Shown here piece by piece: positions 19,337-31,127 of a DNA stretch of 64,000 bases. Each line of letters starts with the position of its first letter. Positions within the stretch are counted from its first letter, which is position 1. The DNA is from CAYNRE01 sp964399535. Its GTDB lineage: Bacteria > Planctomycetota > Planctomycetia > Pirellulales > CAYNRE01. The translations under genes and the position numbers were made by a program. The notes under the pieces are model-generated. The model was not told where the DNA came from, did not search any database, and saw only the letters and a program-made list of their open reading frames with translations. The DNA is taken from positions 151,946 through 215,945 of the forward strand of contig CAYNRE010000058.1 in NCBI GenBank assembly GCA_964399535.1, in the 5' to 3' direction.

Positions 19337-19969
19337 ATGTTTACCGGCCTGGTCGAACAACTAGCGCCTCTGGTCGAGGTAACCGAGAACCCGCCCGGGC
19401 GTACTCTGACCATCGCCGCCGGACCAGTGGCCGAAGGCGCCGCGCTGGGGGATTCGATCGCGGTGAACGGCTGCTGCCTGACCGTGGTCGGCATCGCCGG
19501 AGAGCGGCTTACCTTTGAAGCCGGTCCCGAGACCCTGCTCAAGACCAACTTGGGCGAGCTGACCCCCGGCGCCTGGGTGAACCTGGAGCGCTCGCTCCGG
19601 CTGGGCGATCGGGTGGGCGGACACTTCGTAACCGGCCACGTCGACGCCCGGGGCCGATTGGCGCAGCGGACCGACGAAGGCGAGTGGTCGATGCTTTGGT
19701 TTGAGCTGCCCAGCGAGTTGTCGCGGCAGTTGGCCCCCAAGGGGTCGATTGCCGTCGATGGCGTGAGCCTGACGCTGATCGATGTCGAGGAGGACCGCTT
19801 CCGCGTCATGCTGATTCCTCATACGTTGAGCGTAACCACCCTCGGGCGGCTGGCGGTGGGAGACCGTGTGAATCTGGAGACCGACCTGTTGGCCAAGTAC
19901 GTGGCCCGGCAGTTGGCCGGCCGGATGTCGCCCTCGACCGCGCTTCCCTGGGGGGTGCCGCCCAGCTAA
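19337..19969 (+). CDS. ribE: riboflavin synthase, alpha chain
   Basis: The 210-aa product has the typical MFTGLVE start and two lumazine-binding repeats: GDSIAVNGCCLTVVGI near residue 40 and GSIAVDGVSLTLIDVE near residue 135. It converts two 6,7-dimethyl-8-ribityllumazine molecules into riboflavin. The conserved HFVTGHVDARG segment is present. No FMN riboswitch is visible in the short (60-bp) upstream gap. It lies between pssA and rsmA as a likely read-through unit. Confidence 0.95.
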   Translation: MFTGLVEQLAPLVEVTENPPGRTLTIAAGPVAEGAALGDSIAVNGCCLTVVGIAGERLTFEAGPETLLKTNLGELTPGAWVNLERSLRLGDRVGGHFVTGHVDARGRLAQRTDEGEWSMLWFELPSELSRQLAPKGSIAVDGVSLTLIDVEEDRFRVMLIPHTLSVTTLGRLAVGDRVNLETDLLAKYVARQLAGRMSPSTALPWGVPPS

Positions 19970-20053
19970 TGGGCCGGCAATCGGCCCTTCGGTTTCCGTC
20001 CCGAGCAACGAGCCTGATCCGCTCGGAAAAAACTTCGAGAACCTACTCTGCCG

Positions 20054-20974
20054 ATGAATCTCCCCTCGCCACCGCAACAAACTCGCAGCTACCTCTTGCG
20101 CCGGCTCGACGAGGTAGGGCTGCGCCCGAAAACCAAGTACGGGCAGAATTTCCTGATCGATCTGAACCTGCTTCGGCTGCTGGCCGACACGGCCCAGTTG
20201 GATGGCCGCGATGTGGCCCTGGAGGTAGGCTGCGGCACGGGCGGGTTGACCTCGCTGTTGGCCCAGCGGGCTGCCCAGGTCGTGGCCGTGGAAGTCGACT
20301 GGCAGATTGTGCAATTGGCCCGCGAAGAACTGGCCCGGCAGAGCAACGTCGAGCTGTTGGTGCTCGACGCTCTGAAGAACAAGAACCACTTGCACCCCAG
20401 TTTGATCGAGGCGGTCCAGCGGGCCCTGGCCGCCGTGCCGAGCCGGCGGCTCAAGCTCGTGGCCAACCTGCCCTACAACATCGCCACCCCGATTCTCACG
20501 AATTTGCTGGCCGGGCCGCTCGCACCCTATTCAATGACCGTCACGATTCAAAAAGAGCTGGCCGACCGCCTCGTGGCCCTGCCCGGCACCAAGGACTATG
20601 GCGCGCTTAGCGTCTGGATTCAGAGCCAGTGCCGGGCTGAAATTGTGCGGATCATGCCCCCCACGGTGTTTTGGCCCCGGCCCAAGGTGCATTCGGCCAT
20701 TGTGCACCTGGTGGTCGATCCGGACCTGCAGGCCCGCATTCCCGACCGCGAATTCTTTCACCAGTTTGGAAGGCTCATTTTTTGCCACCGCCGCAAGTTC
20801 CTGCGGGGCGAGCTGCTCTCGGCCTATAAGTCGCGGCTGGAAAAGGCCGCGATCGATCGAGCTTTGGCGCTGTGCGGCCACAGCGGTACGGAGCGGGCCG
20901 AGCAGTTGACGGTCGAGCAGTTGCTGGCGCTTTCCGAGGCCATCCGGGACGAACTAAAGCGTTCGGAGCGCTGA
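20054..20974 (+). CDS. rsmA: 16S rRNA (adenine1518/1519-N6) dimethyltransferase RsmA
   Basis: The 306-aa product has the KsgA/RsmA signatures: KTKYGQNFLID near residue 26, the SAM-binding loop EVGCGTGGLTSLLAQ near residue 57 and the catalytic NLPYNIATPILTNL near residue 137. A C-terminal helical domain ends QLLALSEAIRDELKRSER. It methylates two adjacent adenines in the 16S rRNA 3' hairpin during ribosome maturation. The start is an ATG at 20054, 84 bp after ribE. Confidence 0.95.
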   Translation: MNLPSPPQQTRSYLLRRLDEVGLRPKTKYGQNFLIDLNLLRLLADTAQLDGRDVALEVGCGTGGLTSLLAQRAAQVVAVEVDWQIVQLAREELARQSNVELLVLDALKNKNHLHPSLIEAVQRALAAVPSRRLKLVANLPYNIATPILTNLLAGPLAPYSMTVTIQKELADRLVALPGTKDYGALSVWIQSQCRAEIVRIMPPTVFWPRPKVHSAIVHLVVDPDLQARIPDREFFHQFGRLIFCHRRKFLRGELLSAYKSRLEKAAIDRALALCGHSGTERAEQLTVEQLLALSEAIRDELKRSER

Positions 20975-21247
20975 TCGGCGGTGCGCCTGCCGAGGCGTCC
21001 CCTTGGGAAAGGCGCCGAGTCGCCGCCCGGGGGGGGCGAAAGAAGGCCTTTTTCCTTGCCGACCGCGCGCCTCCGCCGTTGGTTTAGGTAGGCGGCCGCA
21101 CGCGTCTGCCGGCGACCGCCGGCCGCAAGCATTACAATACTTTCCGCCAAGCAGCGAACAAGCTTCGAGGGCGATTCCCGTCCGGCTGCGGCGCCATCGC
21201 GCGCTACCTGCGCCCAAGCGACCTTTCAGAAAAGGCGGGCAGAACCG
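20975..21247. other. intergenic region
   Basis: A 273-bp gap between rsmA and the quinoprotein gene. No gene is evident. It contains AAGGCCTTTTTCC near 21043-21057, a short palindrome followed by a T-run that could be a weak terminator for the upstream operon, but the stem is too short for confidence. Confidence 0.4.
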
Positions 21248-23650
21248 GTGAGCGGAGATTCAAAGCCAGCCTTCGGGCTGATTCGGCGCGCGGTGCGACT
21301 TTTCGCGTTGGTGGCGATTCTCGCCGCCGCCGCCACCGGCCTGCGGCGGCTTATTGCCGATGCACAAGCTCCGCCAAACACCGCCACGGCCGACTGGCCC
21401 AGCTACGGAGGCGATCCGGGTGGGTCGCGTTATTCGCCGCTGGGGGCGATTCATCGCGGCAACGTGCAGCGACTGGAAGTGGCCTGGGTTTATCGCACGG
21501 GAGACTGGTCGGATGGCCGGGGCAAGTTTGGCTCCACCTCGGCGTTCGAGGCCACTCCGCTGTTGGTCGATGGAACACTTTACCTGGCGTCGCCGCTGAA
21601 TCGCATCATTGCCCTGGATCCGGCCACGGGAAGCGAGCGGTGGACCTTCGACCCACAGATCGACTTGTCGGCCGACTACGCCAATCAATTGACCAGTCGG
21701 GGGGTTTCGTTCTGGCGCGATGCGAAACGCCCCGACGACCCCTCGGCACACCGAATCTTCGCCACCACCAACGATGCGCGTTTAATCGCCCTGCAGGCGA
21801 CGAGCGGCAAACCCTGTGGCGACTTCGCCGACCAGGGCGAGGTGGACCTAAACCAGGGAGTGGGTCAAACCCTCTGGCCGGGCGAGTACCAGTTGACTTC
21901 GCCCCCGGCCATCGCGGGCGACCTGGTTATCGTGGGGTCGGCGATCTCCGACAACGTGCGGATCGACGCTCCCAGCGGAGTGGTTCGTGCCTACGATGCC
22001 CGCGACGGCCGACTCAAGTGGAGTTGGGACCTGTCACCCCCGCAGGGGGCAGCCCGCGAGGAGCTGGTATCCGACGCCGGCTACGCCCTGGCAACACCCA
22101 ACGTATGGGCCGTGATGTCGGTCGACGAAGCTCGCGACCTGTTGTTCGTGCCCACGGGCAACCCGGCACCCGACTACTACGGCGGGATGCGCAACGGCAG
22201 CGACTATTACGGCAGCTCGGTCGTAGCGCTTCGGGCCTCGACGGGCGAGGTGGTCTGGAACTTTCAGACCGTGCACCACGACTTGTGGGATTTCGACGTG
22301 CCGGCCCAGCCGACGCTGACCCAAATTGCCCGCGATGGCCGGCAGGTGCCGGTCGTGGTGCAGCCGACCAAGATGGGGCTCGTCTTTACGCTGCACCGCG
22401 AGACCGGCGAACCCTTCTTCGAGGTCGAGGAGCGGCCCGTGCCCCAAAGCTCGGTTCCCGGCGAAAAGACATCGCCCACGCAGCCGTTCCCGGTCAGGCC
22501 GCCGCCGTTGGTGCGAACCACGCTGTCGGCCGAGGAGGGCTGGGGGCCGTTCGGCCTCGGCCGGGCCGACGCGCAACAGCGAATCGCGGCCTGCTACTTC
22601 GAGGGAATGTATACACCGCCGCAACTGAACCGACCCACGCTCATGTATCCCGGCAACGCCGGCGGCTCGAACTGGGGCGGCGTGGCGGTCGACCCGAACC
22701 GCCAGGTACTGGTCGCCAATGTTATCGATACCCCCTGGGAAGTCACGCTCATTCCGGCCGACCAGGTTGAGAAGGCGCAACGCGAGAATCCGGAGGTCGA
22801 GATCGGTCAGCAGCGCGGCACGCCCTATGCCATGATGCGCAGACTGTTGCTCTCAAAGCTCGACTTGCCCTGCAATCCGCCTCCCTGGGGTACGCTGGCG
22901 GCCATTGATTTGCAGCGCGGCGAAATCCTTTGGCAAAGACCGCTGGGCACGGTGCGCGACTTGGCCCCCGTACCCCTCCCCATCGGCTATGGAACCCCGA
23001 ATCTGGGCGGCCCCGTGCTCACCGGCAGTGGACTTATTTTCATCGGCGCCGCGATGGACAACTACCTGCGGGCCTTCGACGTCGAGACGGGACAGGAGTT
23101 GTGGAAACGTCGCTTGCCTGCCGGAGGGCAAGCCACGCCGATGACCTATCGGTTGTCGAAAGACCAGCCGCAAATGGTGGTGATCGCCGCCGGGGGACAC
23201 GGACGCATGGGTTCGAAACTCGGCGACTATGTCGTGGCATTCGCGCCCCGGTCCCTGAGCACGGCCTTCACGCTGTGGGCCCTGGAAACGCTCCTGGCCT
23301 TGGCCGTGGCGGCGGCGCTGGGGCGCCACCTGTTCCCCTACTCGAAGTTCGACGACAGCCAGGCTTCGTTGCCCTCGCCCGCCCGGCGCGCTCTCGGGGC
23401 AATTGCACGCGGGCTGCTCGTCGCGGCGGCCATCGGGCTACTGCTGCCCGCGGTTCTGGTCGGCCAACACTGGTTGCTGCCCGCCTCGGCCTTGGTGTTG
23501 GCAACCCTGCTATTCGGTGCCGCGCTGACCAATCTGTGGGCAGGGCGGCGCACCTCGTTCTTGCTGGCCGGTCTGCTGCTGGCCATTGCTTGTGGCGTTG
23601 CCTACTGGGAGCTCGGCGAGTTGTTTTGGATGGGCGTGCTGCCAGCGTAG
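21248..23650 (+). CDS. PQQ-type quinoprotein dehydrogenase with C-terminal membrane domain
   Basis: The 800-aa product resembles membrane quinoprotein (glucose dehydrogenase-like) enzymes. After one N-terminal hydrophobic helix (LFALVAILAAAATGLRRL), residues ~45-670 read as a PQQ beta-propeller with repeated Trp-docking strands: WPSYGGDPGGSRYSPL, IIALDPATGSERWTFDP, VVRAYDARDGRLKWSWDL, VETGQELWKRRLPAGG. Residues ~675-795 form about four membrane helices ending GELFWMGVLPA. The classical membrane glucose dehydrogenase has its membrane anchor at the N-terminus, so this order is reversed. Substrate is unknown; PQQ binding is inferred. No haem CxxCH motif is present, so electrons presumably pass to quinone. 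Start is a GTG at 21248. Confidence 0.85.
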   Translation: MSGDSKPAFGLIRRAVRLFALVAILAAAATGLRRLIADAQAPPNTATADWPSYGGDPGGSRYSPLGAIHRGNVQRLEVAWVYRTGDWSDGRGKFGSTSAFEATPLLVDGTLYLASPLNRIIALDPATGSERWTFDPQIDLSADYANQLTSRGVSFWRDAKRPDDPSAHRIFATTNDARLIALQATSGKPCGDFADQGEVDLNQGVGQTLWPGEYQLTSPPAIAGDLVIVGSAISDNVRIDAPSGVVRAYDARDGRLKWSWDLSPPQGAAREELVSDAGYALATPNVWAVMSVDEARDLLFVPTGNPAPDYYGGMRNGSDYYGSSVVALRASTGEVVWNFQTVHHDLWDFDVPAQPTLTQIARDGRQVPVVVQPTKMGLVFTLHRETGEPFFEVEERPVPQSSVPGEKTSPTQPFPVRPPPLVRTTLSAEEGWGPFGLGRADAQQRIAACYFEGMYTPPQLNRPTLMYPGNAGGSNWGGVAVDPNRQVLVANVIDTPWEVTLIPADQVEKAQRENPEVEIGQQRGTPYAMMRRLLLSKLDLPCNPPPWGTLAAIDLQRGEILWQRPLGTVRDLAPVPLPIGYGTPNLGGPVLTGSGLIFIGAAMDNYLRAFDVETGQELWKRRLPAGGQATPMTYRLSKDQPQMVVIAAGGHGRMGSKLGDYVVAFAPRSLSTAFTLWALETLLALAVAAALGRHLFPYSKFDDSQASLPSPARRALGAIARGLLVAAAIGLLLPAVLVGQHWLLPASALVLATLLFGAALTNLWAGRRTSFLLAGLLLAIACGVAYWELGELFWMGVLPA

Positions 23651-26525
<2,875 letters not shown>

Positions 26526-26606
26526 GCGGCTGGACAATTCCGAAATCTGGCAGCGAGGTCGGACTGCACTCGTGCAATACCGCGGGGTCGTGCGGTTGCT
26601 ATGTCG

Positions 26607-26636
26607 TTCGACGGGTAGGCATTATGCGATTATACT
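26607..26636 (+). promoter_or_regulatory. putative promoter of the HEPN cassette
   Basis: TTCGAC (26607-26612) and TATACT (26631-26636) are spaced 18 bp apart, 39 bp before the cassette start. The -10 box is good and the -35 box is weak (three of six positions). The region is AT-richer than its surroundings. Confidence 0.4.
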
Positions 26637-26675
26637 GAAGCCGCCTGCGCGAATGGGAGTTTTCAGGGCAGGGCA

Positions 26676-27095
26676 ATGAATCGACAAGATTTTCAAGCCT
26701 TGGCGACGATCCGCATCGCCGAGGCGGAAGAACTGTTCAAGCTTTCCACACCGATGCCTAATGGAGCGTATTATTTAGCAGGGTACGCAGTCGAGTGCGC
26801 TCTGAAGGCCTGCATCGCCAAGGGGTTCGTCGCCGGGGAATGGCCAGAAAAGCAGTTTGTTATCGATTGCTATTGTCACGATATCTCGAAGCTCGTCAGG
26901 CTTGCCAAGTTGAATGCCCTATTGGACGCCGACATAAATGCTAACGCGAATCTGGGTACCAATTGGTTGATCACGAAAGATTGGACTGAGCGCAGCCGCT
27001 ACGAGCAACACACCATTACCAAGACTCAGAAATTGATTGCAGCCATTCGTGATCCGAAGGATGGAGTGCTGGCATGGTTACAGGGCCACTGGTGA
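26676..27095 (+). CDS. HEPN-domain protein
   Basis: The 139-aa product reads as a HEPN-type helical protein: FQALATIRIAEAEELFKLS, GAYYLAGYAVECALKACIAK near residue 30, then a C-terminal R-x4-6-H type motif, R106-x5-H112 in TERSRYEQH. HEPN domains occur in RNases of toxin-antitoxin, abortive-infection and CRISPR systems, and also in non-catalytic partners. Whether this copy is an RNase is not shown. Base composition is clearly lower in GC than the neighbours, and codon use includes many A/T-ending codons, which suggests recent acquisition. Its 3' end overlaps the next gene by 22 nt, so the two are translationally linked. An AGGGCAGGGCA ribosome site precedes the ATG. Confidence 0.75.
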   Translation: MNRQDFQALATIRIAEAEELFKLSTPMPNGAYYLAGYAVECALKACIAKGFVAGEWPEKQFVIDCYCHDISKLVRLAKLNALLDADINANANLGTNWLITKDWTERSRYEQHTITKTQKLIAAIRDPKDGVLAWLQGHW

Positions 27096-27466
27096 ACGAC
27101 CAGATCAAGGCGGCGGTGCCAGTGATCTCGAAGTTCAATGAGAACTTTCGCGTCAAAGCCGCGTTTTGGCTCAAGGAACGCGAAAGCGACGGATGGTTTT
27201 TATACCTAGCCTCGGACGATATCAGCGATTCGAACTTCGACCAGGCGTATCGACGGTTGCTGGAGATCGTCTCCCCAGCTCGCAATCGATGGATCGATCC
27301 GTTTCAAGTGAAGGTTGTGGGAACCGGTTCCCCGATCGCCAAGGCGGCGCTGGATGTTATGCAAGAAGAATCATCCAGGTTGCCGACCGTCTACCGCGGA
27401 AACAGATTCGGCGACGTAAGCGTCGACGAGGTGTACCTTTATTCCATTCCCCCGAAGCACCGCTAA
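27074..27466 (+). CDS. small protein paired with HEPN protein, unknown function
   Basis: The 130-aa product is soluble, with an N-terminal helix (PVISKFNENFRVKAAFWLKE), a strand-rich centre (SDGWFLYLASDDISDSNF) and a C-terminal segment GNRFGDVSVDEVYLYSIP. I know no family. The ATG at 27074 has GGAG seven bases upstream and overlaps the HEPN gene by 22 nt; a GTG at 27092 would give a GTGA overlap instead. Tight overlap and shared low GC mark it as the partner of the HEPN gene. It could be the antidote, a substrate-recognition subunit or an effector; sequence alone does not say which. Confidence 0.7.
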   Translation: MVTGPLVNDQIKAAVPVISKFNENFRVKAAFWLKERESDGWFLYLASDDISDSNFDQAYRRLLEIVSPARNRWIDPFQVKVVGTGSPIAKAALDVMQEESSRLPTVYRGNRFGDVSVDEVYLYSIPPKHR

Positions 27467-27818
27467 TTCAAAGATTCTTCTCGTCGGTCCCGAATTGCCT
27501 CGGGTCGTAAAACGCACCCCCAGCCGCCCCCCCAGTTAGGTGTCTAGATCGCTTTTCCGGGTGCGGATCCGGGCTAGTGCCCTACCTCGTTCTCGGCGGT
27601 CTGGGCCGATAGGGCCAGGCCTTTGCATTTGCCCCCCGGCGACCCTCCCCAGGGCGGCCCGGCTCCACTACGATGGGGTGCTTGCGCCGGGCACCCCGGG
27701 GGGCCGACTGCATTGGCTCCGCCGGCCCCGAGTTGCCGTTAACCCATCACGCGGCCGCGCCCCGCTCACGAGCGGGCCGGTGCGTCGCTCGCTACCTCAG
27801 TCCGCGGCAGGTCGAATC
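27467..27818. other. intergenic region
   Basis: A 352-bp gap between the HEPN cassette and rimO. GC content rises back to the surrounding level at about 27500, which marks the right edge of the low-GC island. No gene, attachment site or repeat was recognised. The frame of rimO is open through it from 27540 but its translation here is Arg/Pro-rich and not family-like. Confidence 0.5.
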
Positions 27819-29204
27819 TTGAACACCGTATATGCACCGACTCCCGCCGCGACCGAGCCCAAGGGCCGATACGCCTTTGTCAGCCTGGGGTGTCCCAAGA
27901 ACCTGGTCGACAGCGAGCGCATGCTGGGCCTGCTCCAGCTCGATGGCTACCAGCTCGTCGGCGAGCCGGCCGGCAGCGACTTTGTCATCGTCAACACCTG
28001 CGGCTTTATCGAGGCGGCCCGGAAAGAGTCGTACTCGGTCATCCGCGAAATGCTGGAACTGAAGCGCCAGGGCCAGATTCGCGGGGTGATCGTCTCGGGC
28101 TGCCTGGCCGAGCGCGAACGCGAACGGCTGCTGGAAAACTGCCCCGAGGTCGACCATCTGGTCGGCGTGTTTGGGCGTGAAGCGGTGACCCAGGTGGCCG
28201 ATCGGCTGCTGGGGGGCCTGTCGGAACAACGAACCGTGTTTCAGCCCGCCCCGGTGCGGGCCCTGGGCGACCACGACCGGCTGCGGATTACCCCTCGGCA
28301 CTTTGCCTATCTGAAGATTTCAGAGGGTTGCGATCGGCTTTGCACCTTTTGCGCCATTCCGAAAATGAGGGGCAAGCATGCCACGAAGCCGATCGAAACG
28401 GTCGTGGCCGAGGCCCGCCAATTGGCCGCCGACGGCGTGCGCGAGCTGGTCATCGTGGCCCAAGACACCACCTACTACGGCATGGACCTGTACGGCGAGC
28501 CCCGCCTGGTCGAACTCTTGGCGGCGCTGGACGAAGTGCCGGGCATCGAGTGGGTGCGGCTGATGTACCTGTACCCTATGTACCTGAGCGATCGGCTGAT
28601 CCGCGCCATTGCCGACAGCCGGCGGGTGGTGCCCTATTTGGATATGCCGCTGCAGCACATCAACGACGCGGTGCTGAAGCGCATGCAGCGGCGCGTCAAC
28701 CGGGCCGAAACCGAGGACCTGCTCGGCCGGCTCCGCGAGGGCATTCCGAACCTGGTGCTGCGAACCACCTTCATCACCGGGTTTCCGGGCGAGACCGAGT
28801 CGCAATTTCAAGAGCTGGCCGATTTCGTCGCGGCCCAAAGGTTTCCGCGGGTGGGGGTGTTTACCTATTCGCTCGAGCCCGATACGCCGGCCGCGCGGCT
28901 CTCGGACCAGGTCGAGGAATCGGTCAAAGAAGACCGCCGCGCGCGGCTCATGGAGCTCCAGCAGCAGGTGGCCCGCCAGTGGAGCCAGGCCCAGGTGGGC
29001 CGCACCTTGGAAGTGCTGCTCGATCGGCCGCTGGCCGGCGAGCGCCAGGTGTGGATCGGCCGCACCTACGCCGACGCCCCCGATATCGACGGCGTGGTTT
29101 ACGTGACCGGCAAGCGGCTCGCGGCCGGACAATTCGTACCCTGTGAAATCGTCACGTCCCGGGATTATGATCTGATTGCGGCGCCGGTGGGTTCGGCCCG
29201 CTGA
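27819..29204 (+). CDS. rimO: ribosomal protein S12 methylthiotransferase RimO
   Basis: From a TTG at 27819 the product has 461 residues. The N-terminal methylthiotransferase domain carries three cluster-binding cysteines (C25 in LGCPKN, C61 in VNTCGF, C95 in SGCLAE). The radical-SAM domain has C171-x3-C175-x2-C178 in GCDRLCTFCAIPKMRG. A TRAM domain ends the chain. The enzyme adds a methylthio group to the conserved Asp of ribosomal protein S12; KISEGCDRLCTFCAIPKMRG distinguishes it from MiaB. No ATG occurs before the family start, so a TTG start is assumed; upstream in-frame codons to 27540 are Arg/Pro-rich and not family-like. pgsA follows at 68 bp. Confidence 0.93.
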   Translation: MNTVYAPTPAATEPKGRYAFVSLGCPKNLVDSERMLGLLQLDGYQLVGEPAGSDFVIVNTCGFIEAARKESYSVIREMLELKRQGQIRGVIVSGCLAERERERLLENCPEVDHLVGVFGREAVTQVADRLLGGLSEQRTVFQPAPVRALGDHDRLRITPRHFAYLKISEGCDRLCTFCAIPKMRGKHATKPIETVVAEARQLAADGVRELVIVAQDTTYYGMDLYGEPRLVELLAALDEVPGIEWVRLMYLYPMYLSDRLIRAIADSRRVVPYLDMPLQHINDAVLKRMQRRVNRAETEDLLGRLREGIPNLVLRTTFITGFPGETESQFQELADFVAAQRFPRVGVFTYSLEPDTPAARLSDQVEESVKEDRRARLMELQQQVARQWSQAQVGRTLEVLLDRPLAGERQVWIGRTYADAPDIDGVVYVTGKRLAAGQFVPCEIVTSRDYDLIAAPVGSAR

Positions 29205-29272
29205 CCGGGCCGGGGGGGCCCGCCCGCGAACATTCGATCGTCGCCCGTCCCGGCGCCACACAGGGGAACGCG

Positions 29273-29854
29273 ATGGACCCAGCCGGCTCAATTTGGAATC
29301 TGCCGAACCGCTTAACCGTTTCGCGGTTGATACTCTCGCTGGTGCTCTTTGGGCTCTTGGCCTACGAGTCGTATGCGGCCGGAACCGTGTTGTTTGTCGT
29401 GGCCGCCTCGACCGATTGGCTCGACGGCTACTTTGCCCGCAAGTATGGCCTGGTGACCCAACTGGGGCGCATTCTCGACCCATTTGTCGACAAGATCATC
29501 GTCTGCGGCACGTTCATTTTTCTCTCCGCGGCGCCCGGCTCGCGCATCGCCGCCTGGATGACCACGATTATCGTGGGCCGCGAATTGCTGGTGACCGCGC
29601 TGCGGAGCTACCTGGAACAGCAGGGAGCCGACTTCTCGGCGCAAATGTCGGGCAAGCTCAAGATGGTGCTGCAGTGCCTGACCGCGACCGCCAGCCTGGT
29701 TTACCTGACGCTCAGCCAGCGTGCCCAAAGCGGGGTCGGCCCCCCCTGGGCGGCTAGCTTCGTTACCCTGGCAGCCTGGGGAGCCGTGTTGCTTACCGTG
29801 TATTCGGGCTGGATGTATGTCGTGTCGGCCTGGAAACTTCTTGCGCGCCGCTGA
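29273..29854 (+). CDS. pgsA: CDP-diacylglycerol-glycerol-3-phosphate 3-phosphatidyltransferase
   Basis: The 193-aa membrane protein starts SIWNLPNRLTVSRLILS, the PgsA-type N-terminus, and has the CDP-alcohol phosphotransferase motif as STDWLDGYFARKYGLVTQLG followed by RILDPFVDK. It forms phosphatidylglycerol phosphate, the precursor of phosphatidylglycerol and, through the cls product, cardiolipin. About five hydrophobic helices are visible. ATG at 29273 with GGGGAACGCG upstream. Confidence 0.93.
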   Translation: MDPAGSIWNLPNRLTVSRLILSLVLFGLLAYESYAAGTVLFVVAASTDWLDGYFARKYGLVTQLGRILDPFVDKIIVCGTFIFLSAAPGSRIAAWMTTIIVGRELLVTALRSYLEQQGADFSAQMSGKLKMVLQCLTATASLVYLTLSQRAQSGVGPPWAASFVTLAAWGAVLLTVYSGWMYVVSAWKLLARR

Positions 29855-29964
29855 GCACCGGGTGGCGACTGCCCTCGCGCCTTGCAAACGGCCCGAGCCG
29901 CTCGTTACTGTCCGCCGCTTGTAGTCATGAGGAATTCTTTAAGCTGATCGCCCTTGTTCTAACG

Positions 29965-31038
29965 ATGTTGGTGCTGGCGACCGGAAGCCTGCCGGTGTGG
30001 TGGGTGGTGGTGTCGCGATTGCGTGCCGGTTTGCCGCTGCTGCCGTATGCGCCCCGCCGGCCCGTGCCCTGGGACCAGCGCGACCTGGCCGTGCTGGTGC
30101 TCGGCTTCATGGCCGTGGCCGTACTGACCGGCGCGGTCTTTTTCCCAGATGGGCCGCCGACCGAGGAGCCGACCGCGCAGCAAGAAACTTCGGCCGCGGA
30201 ACCACCCCCGGCCGACTCGGGCCAACCTGGCGCGGGCGATCTAAGCTCGGATAATCCAGCCTCGGCGGTTGCGCCGCCGGAGAGGCCAGCAACCGGCAAA
30301 TCCCCCCCTGCACCTTCGGTCTCGGCGCGCGAATCCGAGCCGAGTGGCAGCGAGCCGCGCGACGACCATGCCCAGGCGACGGCCAAGGCCCACCCGCTGG
30401 TTCAGTTGTTGCTCAAGAGCCCGGCGCGGTGGGTGCTCGCCCTGGCGGTCCTGGCGGCCACGGTCGTGGCCCCCTTTTCGGAAGAGTTGTTTTTCCGAGT
30501 CGTGCTGCAAGGTTGGCTCGAGCGGAACGAGCGGCGCTGGCTGGCCCGCTGGGGCCCCGCGGCCCGCAGGTGGCGAGGCCGGGCCGCCGTGATCGTAAGT
30601 TCCTTGATCTTCGCCGGGGTGCACTTCTTCGGGCGCTCAGACGGGGTGCTTTCGACCCAGCAGCTCGAGTCGATCCTGAAGATGAACGCTTGCATCCCCG
30701 CGATGGCTGCCCTGCTGACCGTTTGCTACCTGAGTTGGCAGTGCCAAGCCACGGAGCGCGATCTGGGAATCGACTGGCGTTACTGGCGGAGCGATCTGGT
30801 CGTGGGCCTGGCCGCGTTCCTGAGCGTGGCGCCCGTCGTATACACGCTGCAATTCGGTCTGAATTGGCTGTTTCCGAATTCCCCCGTCACGCTCGATCCG
30901 ATTCCCCTGTTCCTGCTGGCGCTCGTGCTCGGCTATCTGTATCGCCGCACGCATCGACTGTTTCCTTCGGTGGTGTTGCACTTCGGGATCAACGCCTATA
31001 GCCTGCTGATGCTGTTCGGGTTTCCGGAAATGGTCTGA
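29965..31038 (+). CDS. CPBP-family intramembrane protease-like protein
   Basis: The 357-aa product has membrane helices at both ends of an unusual ~85-residue Pro/Glu/Ala/Ser-rich insert (residues ~55-140). The CPBP (Abi, Rce1-like) core follows, with motif 1 EELFFRVVLQGWLERNERRW (EExxxR type), motif 2 SSLIFAGVHFFG and a C-terminal HFGINAYSLL. These are the residues used by glutamate-type intramembrane proteases. Substrates of bacterial CPBP proteins are mostly unknown. The low-complexity insert between helices 2 and 3 is the odd feature. Start is an ATG at 29965; an earlier frame is stopped. Confidence 0.85.
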   Translation: MLVLATGSLPVWWVVVSRLRAGLPLLPYAPRRPVPWDQRDLAVLVLGFMAVAVLTGAVFFPDGPPTEEPTAQQETSAAEPPPADSGQPGAGDLSSDNPASAVAPPERPATGKSPPAPSVSARESEPSGSEPRDDHAQATAKAHPLVQLLLKSPARWVLALAVLAATVVAPFSEELFFRVVLQGWLERNERRWLARWGPAARRWRGRAAVIVSSLIFAGVHFFGRSDGVLSTQQLESILKMNACIPAMAALLTVCYLSWQCQATERDLGIDWRYWRSDLVVGLAAFLSVAPVVYTLQFGLNWLFPNSPVTLDPIPLFLLALVLGYLYRRTHRLFPSVVLHFGINAYSLLMLFGFPEMV

Positions 31039-31127
31039 ACACGCGGCGCACACCCGCGGCGGGCGGCCGTCGGCCAAGAGCCGGTCGGGCCCGAATTACG
31101 AGACGAACCACCTAGGAACTGCACCCC

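Noticed and set aside
27540..27818. Extension of the rimO frame upstream to 27540
   Set aside because: The ~93 extra residues are Arg/Pro/Gly-rich and not found in RimO; the family start is at the TTG 27819.
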